Part shown: positions 1-7,700 of the stretch, piece after piece
Layout of the letters: every line of letters begins with the position of its first letter
How positions within the stretch are numbered: the first letter of the stretch is position 1
NCBI GenBank assembly: GCA_018609925.1
Contig: JAHEOG010000021.1
Location: 1-23,243 of the forward strand
Direction of reading: 5' to 3'
DNA: 23,243 nucleotides
Origin: Gammaproteobacteria bacterium
GTDB taxonomy: Bacteria > Pseudomonadota > Gammaproteobacteria > Thiohalorhabdales > Thiohalorhabdaceae
Translations under genes and position numbers: made by a program
The notes under the pieces: model-generated
Seen by the model: the letters and a program-made list of their open reading frames with translations, nothing else
What the model was told of the DNA's origin: nothing
Databases searched by the model: none

Positions 1-1
1 C

Positions 2-511
2 TGGCTGGCGGTTTCGGCCGAGTCAGCCCTGGCCAAGTCCTTCACGGTAGCCCCGCTTCAAGGCCTCTACTTCCCCGGCCTGGGGGTTGCCCTGAGACTC
101 GTGCTGCTCTTCCTGGTGGGTCTGGTAATGAAAACCGTGGGGGCGCAGCGACTGTGGAGCTGGGCCGAGGGCCGGCTGATGAAACTACCGCTCGTGCGCC
201 CCATCTACGGCGGGCTGCGCGATTTCACCGACTACTTCCGTCAGGGCCAGGCCGGCTCGGAGGGCAAGGTGGTAGCCCTCGAGGTGGCCGAAGATTTGAG
301 GTTGGTGGCCTTCCTCATGGGTGACACGCCCCCTGGGCCCATCCACCGCCCCGGAACGAACGAAGTGGTGGTCTACGTCCCGATGAGCTACCAGATCGGC
401 GGCCACACCCTGGTGGTCCCGCGGGAGCGAATCGAGCCCCTGGACATGCCCTTCGACGAAGCCATGCGCTTCGTGCTGACCGCGGGGATCGGCGACCGTT
501 CGAGCGGATGA
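2..511 (+). CDS. DUF502 family membrane protein, 5'-partial
   Basis: The reading frame is already open at the left edge, so the N-terminus lies outside the window. The visible part begins in a non-membrane stretch, then shows the family hallmark: a 'PGLGV' turn followed by a hydrophobic helix (ALRLVLLFLVGLVMK) and the 'LPLVRPIYGGLRDFTDYF' block. After this comes a beta-rich soluble tail containing 'VVYVPMSYQIGGHTLVVP'. That order matches DUF502 proteins, which have two N-terminal helices and a cytoplasmic domain; their biochemical role is unknown. An internal ATG at 101 exists, but it would discard conserved sequence and half the membrane anchor, so I do not take it as the start. The gene ends 24 bases before the convergent lipoprotein gene. 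No terminator hairpin is visible between them. Confidence 0.82.
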   Translation, partial: WLAVSAESALAKSFTVAPLQGLYFPGLGVALRLVLLFLVGLVMKTVGAQRLWSWAEGRLMKLPLVRPIYGGLRDFTDYFRQGQAGSEGKVVALEVAEDLRLVAFLMGDTPPGPIHRPGTNEVVVYVPMSYQIGGHTLVVPRERIEPLDMPFDEAMRFVLTAGIGDRSSG

Positions 512-535
512 TCCAGGTGGTGGGACCCGGTGCGC

Positions 536-730
536 TCAGTGGGTGGCCTCCTCCACTTCGTCGCCGGCTTCCTCCACCTTGTCGCCAGCCTTCTCCACCG
601 CTTCGTCGATCTCCTTCCCCGCCTTCTCGGCCGGCCCTTGCTCATCCTGGCAGGCGGTCAGAAAGAGGAAAGCGGCGAGAAGAGCTCCGGCAACCCCAGC
701 GCGCAACCAGACCGTCACACTACACAGCAT
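536..730 (-). CDS. small acidic lipoprotein
   Basis: The product is a 64-residue protein with a clear type II signal peptide: a short basic start, a hydrophobic stretch (AGVAGALLAAFLFL) and the lipobox LTAC. The mature part is only about 38 residues and is built from Glu/Lys/Ala/Asp repeats (EKAGKEIDEAVEKAGDKVEE), which should form one amphipathic helix anchored by lipid. The ATG at 730 is chosen because AAGGA sits six bases upstream and because the signal peptide begins there; an extension to 823 would put 31 non-signal residues in front. Similar short 'entericidin-like' or helical lipoproteins are common in gammaproteobacteria, but I cannot assign a function. The gene is convergent with the DUF502 gene. 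Confidence 0.75.
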   Translation of the reverse strand: MLCSVTVWLRAGVAGALLAAFLFLTACQDEQGPAEKAGKEIDEAVEKAGDKVEEAGDEVEEATH

Positions 731-856
731 AATCGATCCTTTGCCATGGACTGGCTTCCAGAGCCCCGGGAGAATCCCAGGGATGCCGGCCTGGAGTCCA
801 AGACCGGCTTCTATCCTACCCAACCGCCAACCGGTCGGGCCTCATAGGACCACCGA

Positions 857-1048
857 TTAGAGCCGCATGGCCAGCGCCACCAGAAGGAGCAAGAAGGCCA
901 AGCCCTGCAGGCCCACGCGGAAGCTCATGTAGTAGACACTTCGGCGACGGTCCAGCTCGCCGCCGTGGACCATGGTGCCGATGCCCATGGCCAGGACACC
1001 CGCCGTCGCCACAGCCGCCAGGAGGATCACAAACGTCAGCAGGTCCAT
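857..1048 (-). CDS. HIG1-domain twin-transmembrane protein
   Basis: The product is a 63-residue protein with two membrane helices (about residues 3-26 and 44-62) joined by a short charged loop, 'HGGELDRRRSVYYMSFRVGLQ'-like in layout. The loop pattern GGE-x-x-RR-S followed by R-V-x-L-Q is the signature of bacterial HIG1 (hypoxia-induced gene 1) proteins. In mitochondria such proteins associate with respiratory complexes; the role of the bacterial relatives is not settled. GGAGG five bases before the ATG supports the start. It lies downstream of the PfpI gene on the same strand, 103 bases away, so it may be co-transcribed or have its own promoter. Confidence 0.75.
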   Translation of the reverse strand: MDLLTFVILLAAVATAGVLAMGIGTMVHGGELDRRRSVYYMSFRVGLQGLAFLLLLVALAMRL

Positions 1049-1151
1049 GGTTGCCTCCGGAGTTACGGGGAGAAAGAGCTCCCCCTCTCCTTCCTGGGTA
1101 CCACAACCCCGGGCGATCTTTCTTGAGGGCGATCAAGTTTCCGGTCCAGGA

Positions 1152-1697
1152 CTATCCCCTGGAGCCCTCGCCCCCTTCCGCTAGCGCGGCAATCACGGCC
1201 TTGCAGAAGGGGCCGAGGTCCGGTGGATAGCGGGAGGTGATGAGGCTACCGTCACGGACCACTTCCTGGTCCACGAACTCGGCGCCAGCGTTGACCAAAT
1301 CGTCCCGGATGGCCCAATACCCGGTGACCCGTCGCCCCGGGAGGACCCCAGCGGACACCAGCACCCAGCCGGCGTGGCAGATGGCGGCAACGGGGATGCC
1401 GGAGCGATCGGCTTCCCGGACCTCTTCCAGCAAGGCCTGCTGGCGTCGCAGCCGGTCCGGTGCATAGCCCCCCGGAAGCAACAGGGCGTCAAAGGCCTCT
1501 CCGGCAGCGTCGTCGATGGAGGCCCCGGCCTCGATGGTCAGGCCCTTCTTGCCCCGGTAGGTCCCGGTGGACGGTCCGGCCACCACTACTTCCGCCCCTT
1601 CCTCGCTCAGGCGAAAGAGGGGGTAATACGCCTCGATGTCCTCAAACAGATCGGCCACGAAAAGGGCCACGCGCTTTCCTGGGAGCAAGCCCTCCAT
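1152..1697 (-). CDS. DJ-1/PfpI family protein
   Basis: A 181-residue single-domain protein of the class I glutamine-amidotransferase-like superfamily, PfpI/YhbO branch. The N-terminal strand leads into 'DLFEDIEAYYP', which carries the conserved acidic residue near E19/E22. 'DALLLPGGYAPDRLR' precedes the helix, and 'AAICHAGW' is the nucleophile elbow with Cys107. Members have been described as proteases, deglycases or general stress proteins, so only a stress-related hydrolase role is inferred. The start at 1697 is preferred over 1727 because AGGAGG lies five bases upstream. The gene follows the Mla operon on the same strand after a 109-base gap and is probably a separate unit. Confidence 0.88.
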   Translation of the reverse strand: MEGLLPGKRVALFVADLFEDIEAYYPLFRLSEEGAEVVVAGPSTGTYRGKKGLTIEAGASIDDAAGEAFDALLLPGGYAPDRLRRQQALLEEVREADRSGIPVAAICHAGWVLVSAGVLPGRRVTGYWAIRDDLVNAGAEFVDQEVVRDGSLITSRYPPDLGPFCKAVIAALAEGGEGSRG

Positions 1698-1806
1698 GAG
1701 CGCCTCCTGTCTACGGCATGGGAGCATCCCGGTACCGACCCGGCGAGGCGGATGGCGCTAGGCTTCTCCCAGGGAGTTGGGGACGGTAGGAACGGGCGTA
1801 AAGGAG

Positions 1807-2427
1807 CTAGCCTGCCCCGGAGTCGCTCCGAAGGAGCCAGGAGAGCAGATCGGAGCCAAGACGGGTACCCGCCTCCCCCAGTGCCTGGACCCCGCCCGGG
1901 GCATCGGCGCTGGGCGCGGCCACCCGGTAGGAGAAGGTGCGCTGACGGAGGACCTCTGCGGTCTCCTCGTCGATCAGCTCAGCCCGGGCCCGGAGTCGGC
2001 CGAAGCTGCGCTCGGTATCGGGGAACACCTGCATGAGCTCGGTGAGCTCAAGGCGAAGGAGGTGCCGGGCGCTGGCGGGATCCCCGGGTCCCAGGACCGC
2101 CTGCCAGCGGCCCGTGGCCGCCAGCTTGCCGCGCAGGGCGCGAGCCAGCATGACGGCGGGCGGCTCGGCCCAGCGGGCCTCTCCGTACCAGCCCAGAACC
2201 GCCGGGGACCGATAGCCTAGCTGGTAGAACATCCGCTCCTGCCGGGCCCAGCTCGGCCCACCAACCCGAGCCACCCGTAGAGTCGGGCGCCGCTCCTCGG
2301 CCGCAGCCGGGACCTCCAGATCGCCGATGGGCAGGCGGAACTCCCGAGGCTGATCGCGCGGCGCCTCGGCGATGCACCCCGCGGCAATAAGCGTCCCTAG
2401 AAGGGCACCCAGGGACAGGGCCCTCAT
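1807..2427 (-). CDS. ABC-type transport auxiliary lipoprotein (DUF330/PqiC-like)
   Basis: A 206-residue lipoprotein with signal sequence MRALSLGALLGTLIAAGC; the lipobox is AAGC. The mature domain carries 'TLRVARVGGPSWARQERMFY', a stretch around 'YRSPAVLGWYGEARWAEPPAVML' and a later 'LRLELTELMQVFPDTERSFGRLRARAEL'-type strand pair. This is the layout of the ABC_trans_aux family, whose known members (such as PqiC) act with MCE proteins at the outer membrane. Its ATG overlaps the mlaD stop codon in an ATGA arrangement, so translation is probably coupled. No MlaC-type periplasmic shuttle gene is present here, so this lipoprotein is the likely outer-membrane partner of the transporter. Family assignment is by pattern only. 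Confidence 0.83.
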   Translation of the reverse strand: MRALSLGALLGTLIAAGCIAEAPRDQPREFRLPIGDLEVPAAAEERRPTLRVARVGGPSWARQERMFYQLGYRSPAVLGWYGEARWAEPPAVMLARALRGKLAATGRWQAVLGPGDPASARHLLRLELTELMQVFPDTERSFGRLRARAELIDEETAEVLRQRTFSYRVAAPSADAPGGVQALGEAGTRLGSDLLSWLLRSDSGAG

Positions 2428-3398
2428 GGCGACTCCCCGCTCGGCTCATCCGGCCGGGGAGTGAACCCGGGCTCCCCGGGCCCCGGAGGCGGCTCGACGG
2501 GGCCGAACAGGATCGACTGCGGCTGGCGCTCCAGGCGCCGGCTCAGGCTCTCGAGGTTGGACGCGGAGCGCTTCAGGCGTTGCAGTGCAACCTCCAGCTC
2601 CGGAAGCAGCCCCCGTTCGGCGCGGTCCAGTACGGCCCGGCCCGTATCGCTGAGCTCGTTTACCGACGAGGCGGCCTCGCCCGTCGCCTCCCCCACCCGT
2701 TCCACCTCACGGTCCGTCTTAGCCACCAGCCCCTGGGCCCGCTCCAGCAGGCGACGACTGTCCTCGACCGCTGCCCGGGTCTCGCTCAGGATCCCGGGAA
2801 GGGCGTCCACGCTGGGCTGCAACCCTCGCTCCAGCTCCTCCAGGCCAGCCAGAACCTCCTCCGCCTCGGTCAGCAAGCGCTGCGCCCGTTCCCGGTTCTC
2901 CTCACCCGTCAGCTGATTCAAGCCTTCGGTGAGACGCTCCACGCGCTCGGCAATGCGCCCGGCGGCCGCCATGAGGCTGCTCATCCCACCGCGGCGCATG
3001 GGGATCCGGGCAGGCTCGGACGAAGAGGTCTCCAGGGCCGCATCGCTGGCCTCGGGATCCTTTTTCAGGGCCAGGTAATTGGTCCCGGTCAGTCCGCGGG
3101 TACCCAGCTGGGCGAACATGGACTTGGTAATGGGGACCCCCCGCTGGATGCCGATGCGGACCCGGACCTTGTCCGGATCGCGGGGATGGAAGGCTACCGA
3201 CTTCACGTGGCCAACCACCAGCCCCTTGTAGGTGACCTCCGAATGGGCGTGCAGATCCCCCACCTCGTAAGGGGAATCGATCAGATAGATGCGGTCCTCC
3301 GGCTCGGCCGCCTGGAGCCAATAGAACAGGTAGGCCGCCCCGCCGGTCAGCAGCACGAGGAAGGCGATCGCCAGAGCGGCGTAGGCGCGGCTTTCCAT
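2424..3398 (-). CDS. mlaD: MCE/MlaD family lipid-transport protein
   Basis: A 324-residue protein with one N-terminal membrane helix (AALAIAFLVLLTGGAAYLFYWL) followed by a single MCE domain at roughly residues 35-120. Recognisable segments are 'SPYEVGDLHAHSEVTYKGLVVG' in part, 'VKSVAFHP' and 'LGTRGLTGTNYLAL'. Residues of about 140-295 are predicted long helices rich in Glu/Arg/Leu, and the tail is Pro-rich. That is longer than the E. coli MlaD (about 180 residues) and resembles MCE proteins whose helices bridge the periplasm. The ATG at 3398 is two bases after the mlaF stop; an extension to 3524 would be non-coding in character. It forms the periplasmic lipid-binding part of the MlaEFD-type complex. 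Confidence 0.9.
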   Translation of the reverse strand: MESRAYAALAIAFLVLLTGGAAYLFYWLQAAEPEDRIYLIDSPYEVGDLHAHSEVTYKGLVVGHVKSVAFHPRDPDKVRVRIGIQRGVPITKSMFAQLGTRGLTGTNYLALKKDPEASDAALETSSSEPARIPMRRGGMSSLMAAAGRIAERVERLTEGLNQLTGEENRERAQRLLTEAEEVLAGLEELERGLQPSVDALPGILSETRAAVEDSRRLLERAQGLVAKTDREVERVGEATGEAASSVNELSDTGRAVLDRAERGLLPELEVALQRLKRSASNLESLSRRLERQPQSILFGPVEPPPGPGEPGFTPRPDEPSGESP

Positions 3399-3400
3399 TA

Positions 3401-4204
3401 TCAGTTGCCCGGATGAGAGAGGCGGTACATCCGTTCCTGTCCTCGGGTCGGGGTGAATAGATCCTGAATGAAAGGATGATCCACCTGCGCTACCTCCTCG
3501 AGGGAGCCAGTGGTCAGGATACACCCCTCCCCCAGCACCGCGATCCGGTCGCCCAGACTGGCGAGGGCATCCAGATCGTGGCTGATCATCAGCCCGCTCA
3601 GGCCCAGCTCCTTCCGGAGCTCGCCAAGGAGATCGGTGAACTCCCGGGCCAGGATCGGATCCAGCCCGGTTGTCGGCTCGTCCAGGAACAGCAGCTCCGC
3701 CTCGAGGGCCAGGGCCCGGGCCAGGGCGGCGCGCTTGACCATGCCCCCGGAGAGCTCACCGGGGAGCTTCCAGGCGTCCTCCGGCTCGAAGTGGACCATG
3801 GCCAGCTTGAGCCAGGTCAGCTCCCGGACCATGTCCTCTTCCAGGGCCTCCCCGTAGCGAGCAAGCTCCCTGAGCGGGAAGGCCACGTTGTCGAACACCG
3901 TGAGGGCGCTGAAAAGCGCCCCATTCTGGTAGAGGATCCCCCAGCGCTTGCGCAGCTCCCGCGCCTCGCTCCAGGAGGCCCGGTGGACGTCCACCCCCAG
4001 GACCTCCGCCTGACCGGACTCCGGTTGCAGCAGCCCGGCTACCTGCTTTAGCAGAGCCGTCTTGCCGCTGCCGCTGGCCCCGATAACTCCCAGGATCTCA
4101 CCCCGCCCGACCTCCAGGTTCACGTTGCTGTGCACCAGCCGGTCGCCGAGCCGGGTTCTCAGCCCCGCGACGCGGATAACCGGATCGATCCGGGAGTCGG
4201 CCAT
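3401..4204 (-). CDS. mlaF: ABC transporter ATP-binding protein MlaF
   Basis: A 267-residue ATPase of the MCE transporter, close to the usual length. Walker A is 'GASGSGKT' (residues 42-49), the Q-loop is around Q93 in 'LYQNGALF', the signature 'LSGGM' is at 151-155, Walker B with the catalytic Glu is 'LLFLDEP' (171-177), and the switch His is H209 in 'MISHD'. 'LSGGMVKRAALARA' is typical of the MlaF/Ttg2A branch rather than of generic importers. The start is the ATG at 4204, which shares one base with the mlaE stop (TGATG), so expression is probably coupled. It supplies the energy for lipid movement by the MlaE-MlaD complex at the inner membrane. Confidence 0.95.
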   Translation of the reverse strand: MADSRIDPVIRVAGLRTRLGDRLVHSNVNLEVGRGEILGVIGASGSGKTALLKQVAGLLQPESGQAEVLGVDVHRASWSEARELRKRWGILYQNGALFSALTVFDNVAFPLRELARYGEALEEDMVRELTWLKLAMVHFEPEDAWKLPGELSGGMVKRAALARALALEAELLFLDEPTTGLDPILAREFTDLLGELRKELGLSGLMISHDLDALASLGDRIAVLGEGCILTTGSLEEVAQVDHPFIQDLFTPTRGQERMYRLSHPGN

Positions 4205-5322
4205 CAGATGAGCCCCGCCCCCGCCAACAGAGCACCCACCCCGGCGTCCAGGACCAGCACCAGCGACAGCGTAGTCACCACCGACGCCGTAGTCTGGCGA
4301 CGTAGGCTCTCGGTGCTGGGCTGCGCATACAGGCCGTAATAGCTCGCCACAAGGCCGATGATCACCCCATTGATCACCCCCTTGGCAACACCGATCCAGA
4401 AGTTGACCAGCTCGACGTCGTGGGGAAGGCGCTCCAGGAACAAGGAGGGGGAGATCCCCAGGCTGGCATCCGCCACCACCATTCCTCCCACCATCCCGGT
4501 GAAGTCCGCCCATACCACCAGCAGTGGCATGGCGATGGCCAGTCCCAGCACCCGGGGCAAGGCCAGCCGGAGCACCGGAGACACCCCGAATGTCCGCAGG
4601 GCGGACAGCTCCCCGGTGAGATGCATGGACCCGATCTCAGCGGTGATGGCCGAGCCGGTCCTTCCGGCCAGGATGATGGCGGTAATCCAGGGTCCCAGCT
4701 CCCGCAGCATGGCAATCGACAGGACCCCGATGATCGCTGTATTGGCCCCGTACTTGGCGATCTCGAGGCCCATCTGATAGGCCATCACCATCCCGATCAG
4801 GAAGTTGATGACCCCCAATAGGACCACGGACCGGAGCCCGGCCTTGTAGATGGTGGCGCTGAGCTCGGTCCACGGGAGGAACCGGGGGTTACGCAGGGCG
4901 TAGCCTGTCGACACCAGGATCTGGCCCAGCAGCAGGAGCATCTGACCCCCGGCCTGCAGGGCGTGGTAGAGGCCCTCCCCGATGCGGACGAGCGGGTGCC
5001 ACCACCGTCCCGGGGGTTCGGGTATCCGTCCAGCCAGACCGGCGAGGCGCTCGAAGTAGCCGCGCTGCTGCTCGTGGCACTGGAGCTCGGCGGGATACTC
5101 CTTGCCCCACAACCGCCACAGCAACAAGGCCCCGGCGCTGTCCAGGGCCTCCATCCCCCGCAGGTCCCACTCCGCCTGGGAGGGCTGCTCGATCTCCGCC
5201 AAGGCCTCCGAGGCCCGCTGGCGCCCGTCGGGATCGGCGATCAGGGTCCAGCGCCCTTCCGGCCGGACTCGCGTACGGCCGTGGTCGCGATCGATCTGGA
5301 CAGAAGGATCCTGGGAGGCCAT
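4204..5322 (-). CDS. mlaE: MlaE-family permease with N-terminal STAS domain
   Basis: A 372-residue fusion protein. Residues of about 8-100 form a STAS/MlaB-like domain ('LDSAGALLLWRLWG' is the characteristic helix start); residues of about 125-370 are the MlaE permease, with 'TGYALRNPRFLPW', 'GMVMAYQMG', 'RELGPWITAIILAGRTGSAI' and 'AEIGSMHLTGELSAL'. In E. coli MlaB and MlaE are separate proteins; here the cytoplasmic MlaB-like unit is joined to the permease. The ATG at 5322 is preferred; a TTG at 5352 would add ten residues and has a poorer fit. It is the first gene of the four-gene transporter operon and is divergent from the exported-protein gene at 5506. Confidence 0.93.
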   Translation of the reverse strand: MASQDPSVQIDRDHGRTRVRPEGRWTLIADPDGRQRASEALAEIEQPSQAEWDLRGMEALDSAGALLLWRLWGKEYPAELQCHEQQRGYFERLAGLAGRIPEPPGRWWHPLVRIGEGLYHALQAGGQMLLLLGQILVSTGYALRNPRFLPWTELSATIYKAGLRSVVLLGVINFLIGMVMAYQMGLEIAKYGANTAIIGVLSIAMLRELGPWITAIILAGRTGSAITAEIGSMHLTGELSALRTFGVSPVLRLALPRVLGLAIAMPLLVVWADFTGMVGGMVVADASLGISPSLFLERLPHDVELVNFWIGVAKGVINGVIIGLVASYYGLYAQPSTESLRRQTTASVVTTLSLVLVLDAGVGALLAGAGLI

Positions 5323-5505
5323 CGCTGTCCGTCCGGGGGCCGTGGGTTCCAAAGATCCCCCAACGTATCATCCGGAGACCCTTTCCGGAGGTAGCAAAGA
5401 CCCGGTCGGGGAATCCCGATCGAGCGGAGGTTGGGAAGCTTCCCCGGGGCGTGGCAGGATCAACCCCCGCCCGGAGGCGGGCCAGCCATCCACAGGGGAG
5501 GCCCT
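5323..5505. promoter_or_regulatory. Divergent intergenic region with two dyads
   Basis: This 183-base region separates mlaE from the divergent exported-protein gene and must hold both promoters. Two perfect dyads are visible. GGGAAGCTTCCC (5433-5444) is a 12-base palindrome suited to a dimeric regulator. CCCGCC-CGGA-GGCGGG (5466-5481) could fold in the mRNA leader 24 bases before the start at 5506. GGGGAGG lies just before that start. I could not call promoter boxes with confidence. Confidence 0.4.
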
Positions 5506-6027
5506 ATGATCTCGCCAAGCTTCAAGGCCCTGTTGTTCACGGCGCCGCTGCTGCTCCTCGCCACCGCCGAGGCCCAGACCGCAACCCCCGAAAACGAGGT
5601 ATTCCAGCAGGGGCCCTGGACGGGTCATGTGGTTTCCGAGGCAGATAATGATCAGCCCCAGCAGTGCACCGTCACCCGGACCAGTCCCGAAGGATCGGTC
5701 ACCCTGACCTTCATCCGTCGGATCGGCGGTAACGCCGGTCTCCGGGTGGAATTCGAGCCAGAGCGGGCGAATGACCTGGGCAATTTCGCGATCTACGTGG
5801 ACGGGGATTTCATTCGCGGGCCGGCCAGCTACAGCGAGGACGAAGGGGTTGTCGAGAAGCAGTTCCTGGGCTACGGCAACGAGGTAACCCAGGCGATCCT
5901 GCGCCGCTTCCGCACGGGCAAGGAGGTAACCTTCGACCCCGCAGGCGCCGACCTCCCGCCGGTCCGCCTGGACGGCGCCGACGAGGCCTTGGGGCGTCTG
6001 AACGACTGCAAGTCCTGGAGCCCGTGA
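5506..6027 (+). CDS. small exported protein of unknown function
   Basis: A 173-residue protein with a Sec signal peptide (MISPSFKALLFTAPLLLLATAEAQ, probable cleavage after an Ala near 21-23). The mature part has a 'GPWTGHVVSEAD' beginning, alternating beta-strand pattern (CTVTR, VTLTFIRR, LRVEFEPE, FAIYVDGDF), and a closing 'LGRLNDCKSW'. Two cysteines, one early and one near the end, could form a disulfide. The layout is loosely like the IalB-type periplasmic proteins, but I do not claim membership. The ATG at 5506 is chosen over 5431 because the signal peptide starts there and GGGGAGG lies four bases upstream. It is transcribed away from the Mla operon. Confidence 0.78.
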   Translation: MISPSFKALLFTAPLLLLATAEAQTATPENEVFQQGPWTGHVVSEADNDQPQQCTVTRTSPEGSVTLTFIRRIGGNAGLRVEFEPERANDLGNFAIYVDGDFIRGPASYSEDEGVVEKQFLGYGNEVTQAILRRFRTGKEVTFDPAGADLPPVRLDGADEALGRLNDCKSWSP

Positions 6028-6154
6028 TCCCAGGGTACTGCCTCCGGTATGGTGGTCCGCTTCCCCTGCCCCGCCGGGATCCCGTTTCGGAAGCAGGCAA
6101 TCGGGACTGTCCGGGAGTGTCCCGCCCCCAGGAGAGGGACCCGTGCCGGCAGGA

Positions 6155-6862
6155 TCAGTCGAGGCGGAACCCAGCGGCGTTCTCCGTCTCGGCGGCGGTC
6201 TCGTCGCCCTCACCGAAGAACGCCGGGAACGGGCGGGGTAGCTGCAGGGCTCGCTGAAAGCCCGGGCGGGCATCCAGGCGATCGAGCCAGGCCTGGAGGC
6301 TGGGGAGGCCGTCCACCGAAACCCTCGCCCAGAAATGGCAACGGGCCCAGGGGTAGGTGGCCATGTCGGCGATGGTGAGCTGATCGCCGACAAGGTACGC
6401 CCGATCGGCGAGCTGGGCGTCCAGGACCTCCAGAAGGCGCCGGGACTCGTCCACGCAGCGCCGGATGGCAAACTCGTCGCGATGGCCCTGCGGTTCGGCG
6501 ATGCGCTGGAAGTACATGGCCTGGCCCATCATGGGGCCGACCCCGCCCATCTGGAACATGAGCCACTGCAGGGTCCGCGAGCGGTCCTTGTCGTCGCCGG
6601 GGAGGAAGCGACCGTACTTCTCCGCCAGGTACCAGAGGATGGCGCCGGACTCGAAGACCGGGAAATCCCCGTTACTCCGGTCGACGATGGTGGGGATGCG
6701 CCCGTTGGGGTTGAGGGCCAGGAACCAGTCGGCCTTCTGCTCCCCGGCGGCGAAGTCGATGGGGATCAGCTCGTACTCGGCACCCACCTCTTCCTAGAAG
6801 ATGAGCGGCTTCCAGCCGTTCATGGTTGTGGCGGTGTAGAGGTGGATGTCGGGCTTGGCCAT
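6155..6862 (-). pseudogene. Glutathione S-transferase with in-frame amber codon
   Basis: The frame from ATG 6862 reads MAKPDIHLYTATTMNGWK, then PLIF, then TAG at codon 23 (6794-6796), and continues without further stops as GAEYELIPIDFAAGEQK to 6155. Together the pieces form a complete 235-codon GST: N-terminal thioredoxin fold with 'NPNGRIPTIVD' and 'FESGAILWYLAEKYG', and an all-helical C-domain with 'VGDQLTIADMATYPW'. Relatives usually have Leu or similar before 'EE' at the stop position; TTG to TAG needs one change. A GTG at 6787 just after the stop could restart translation, with AGGA nearby, but that product would lack the first strand and the usual glutathione-activating residue. Pseudogene, readthrough and reinitiation are all possible; pseudogene is the simplest. 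Confidence 0.85.
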
Positions 6863-7241
6863 TCTGGAAGCTCCCTTCCTTCTCTCCGATTTTCCTTACC
6901 GGCCGGTTTCCGGTCCTGATTACTGATCAGGTTCGGTCGGATGGGATCATCTCGCTTCCCCCCTCGTCATCTCGGACGCTGCGCCAGGAGCGATCCGAGA
7001 TCTCGATCAGGGACCTGGGAGGAAGGCGGGGCCTGAAGGGGGTGAGCCTTCGGCCGGAGATCCCGGCTCAGCGTTCCGGTTGCCCGGACCACTGGCCGGG
7101 ATGACAGAAGGTTATTGAGTGACTGGAGCCTTTCCTGGGCCGGTTCAGGTGAATCCTCCGGTCTCACTTAGAGCGACTGAACCTGATTGGTCATCAGATT
7201 TCCGATTGGGCCGGTCCGGATCCGAAAAGGGGGGAATAACC
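6863..7241. other. Gene-free stretch between the GST and RDD genes
   Basis: No convincing coding frame is seen in these 379 bases. The region lies between divergent genes and should contain both promoters. A perfect 8-base inverted repeat ATCTCGGA / TCCGAGAT occupies 6969-6976 and 6994-7001. AAGGGGGG just before 7242 is the ribosome-binding site of the RDD gene. I found nothing that would explain the length. Confidence 0.4.
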
Positions 7242-7678
7242 ATGGCAAAAGCCGAAGCCCTCGGTTACGAGGGATTTCCGGGTCCTGGCCGCCCTCGTCG
7301 ACGCGGTAATCCTGGTCGTGATCATGCTCGGGCTCGCCCTGATTGTGGGGGCCATCCTTGGCCTCTCGGGCGTGTACCAGCCCAGTACCTTAACCGACCT
7401 GGTAAACCGCCTGGGCTTCGTCGCCGAGTGGCTCTACTTCACCCTGACGACCAGCAGCGCCTACCAGGCCACCCCCGGGAAGCTGGCCCTCGGGCTAAAG
7501 GCCACCGACGAGGAAGGGCGAAGGATCGGCCTGCTCCGGGCCAATGTCCGCTACTGGTCCAAGCTTTTCTCCGCCTTTCTGCTTCTCATCGGTTTTTTTG
7601 ATGGTAGCCTTCACGGCCCGGAAGCAGGGGCTCCACGACAAGATCGCCGGGACGCTGGTGATCCGGGGATCCCAATAG
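7242..7678 (+). pseudogene. RDD-family membrane protein with two frameshifts
   Basis: Three reading frames must be joined to give one RDD protein. Segment 1 starts at ATG 7242 (AAGGGGGG upstream) and reads MAKAEALGYEGF. Near 7278 the sense moves to another frame: RVLAALVDAVILVVIMLG, the first helix with the Arg and Asp that name the family, then 'ATPGKLALGLKATDEEGRRIG', the family's cytoplasmic loop, and the last helix (LFSAFLLLIGF). At a run of seven T (7593-7599) it moves again to 'MVAFTARKQGLHDKIAGTLVIR', the standard RDD C-terminus, ending at TAG 7676. One T fewer would restore the second junction. Either the gene is dead, or the sequence has errors, or slippage at T7 rescues some product. 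RDD proteins are poorly characterised. Confidence 0.88.
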
Positions 7679-7700
7679 GGGGCTCCTGGACAGGGGGGCC

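Noticed and set aside
1374..2036. Long plus-strand frame over the DJ-1/PfpI gene
   Set aside because: It is antisense to a protein with clear motifs and a strong ribosome-binding site; its own product shows no domain.
2580..3416. 278-codon plus-strand frame opposite mlaD
   Set aside because: A shadow caused by high third-position GC; the minus-strand MCE protein is certain.
6100..6125. Hairpin CGGGAC / GTCCCG downstream of the exported-protein gene
   Set aside because: It has the right position for a terminator, but there is no T-tract and the loop is long.
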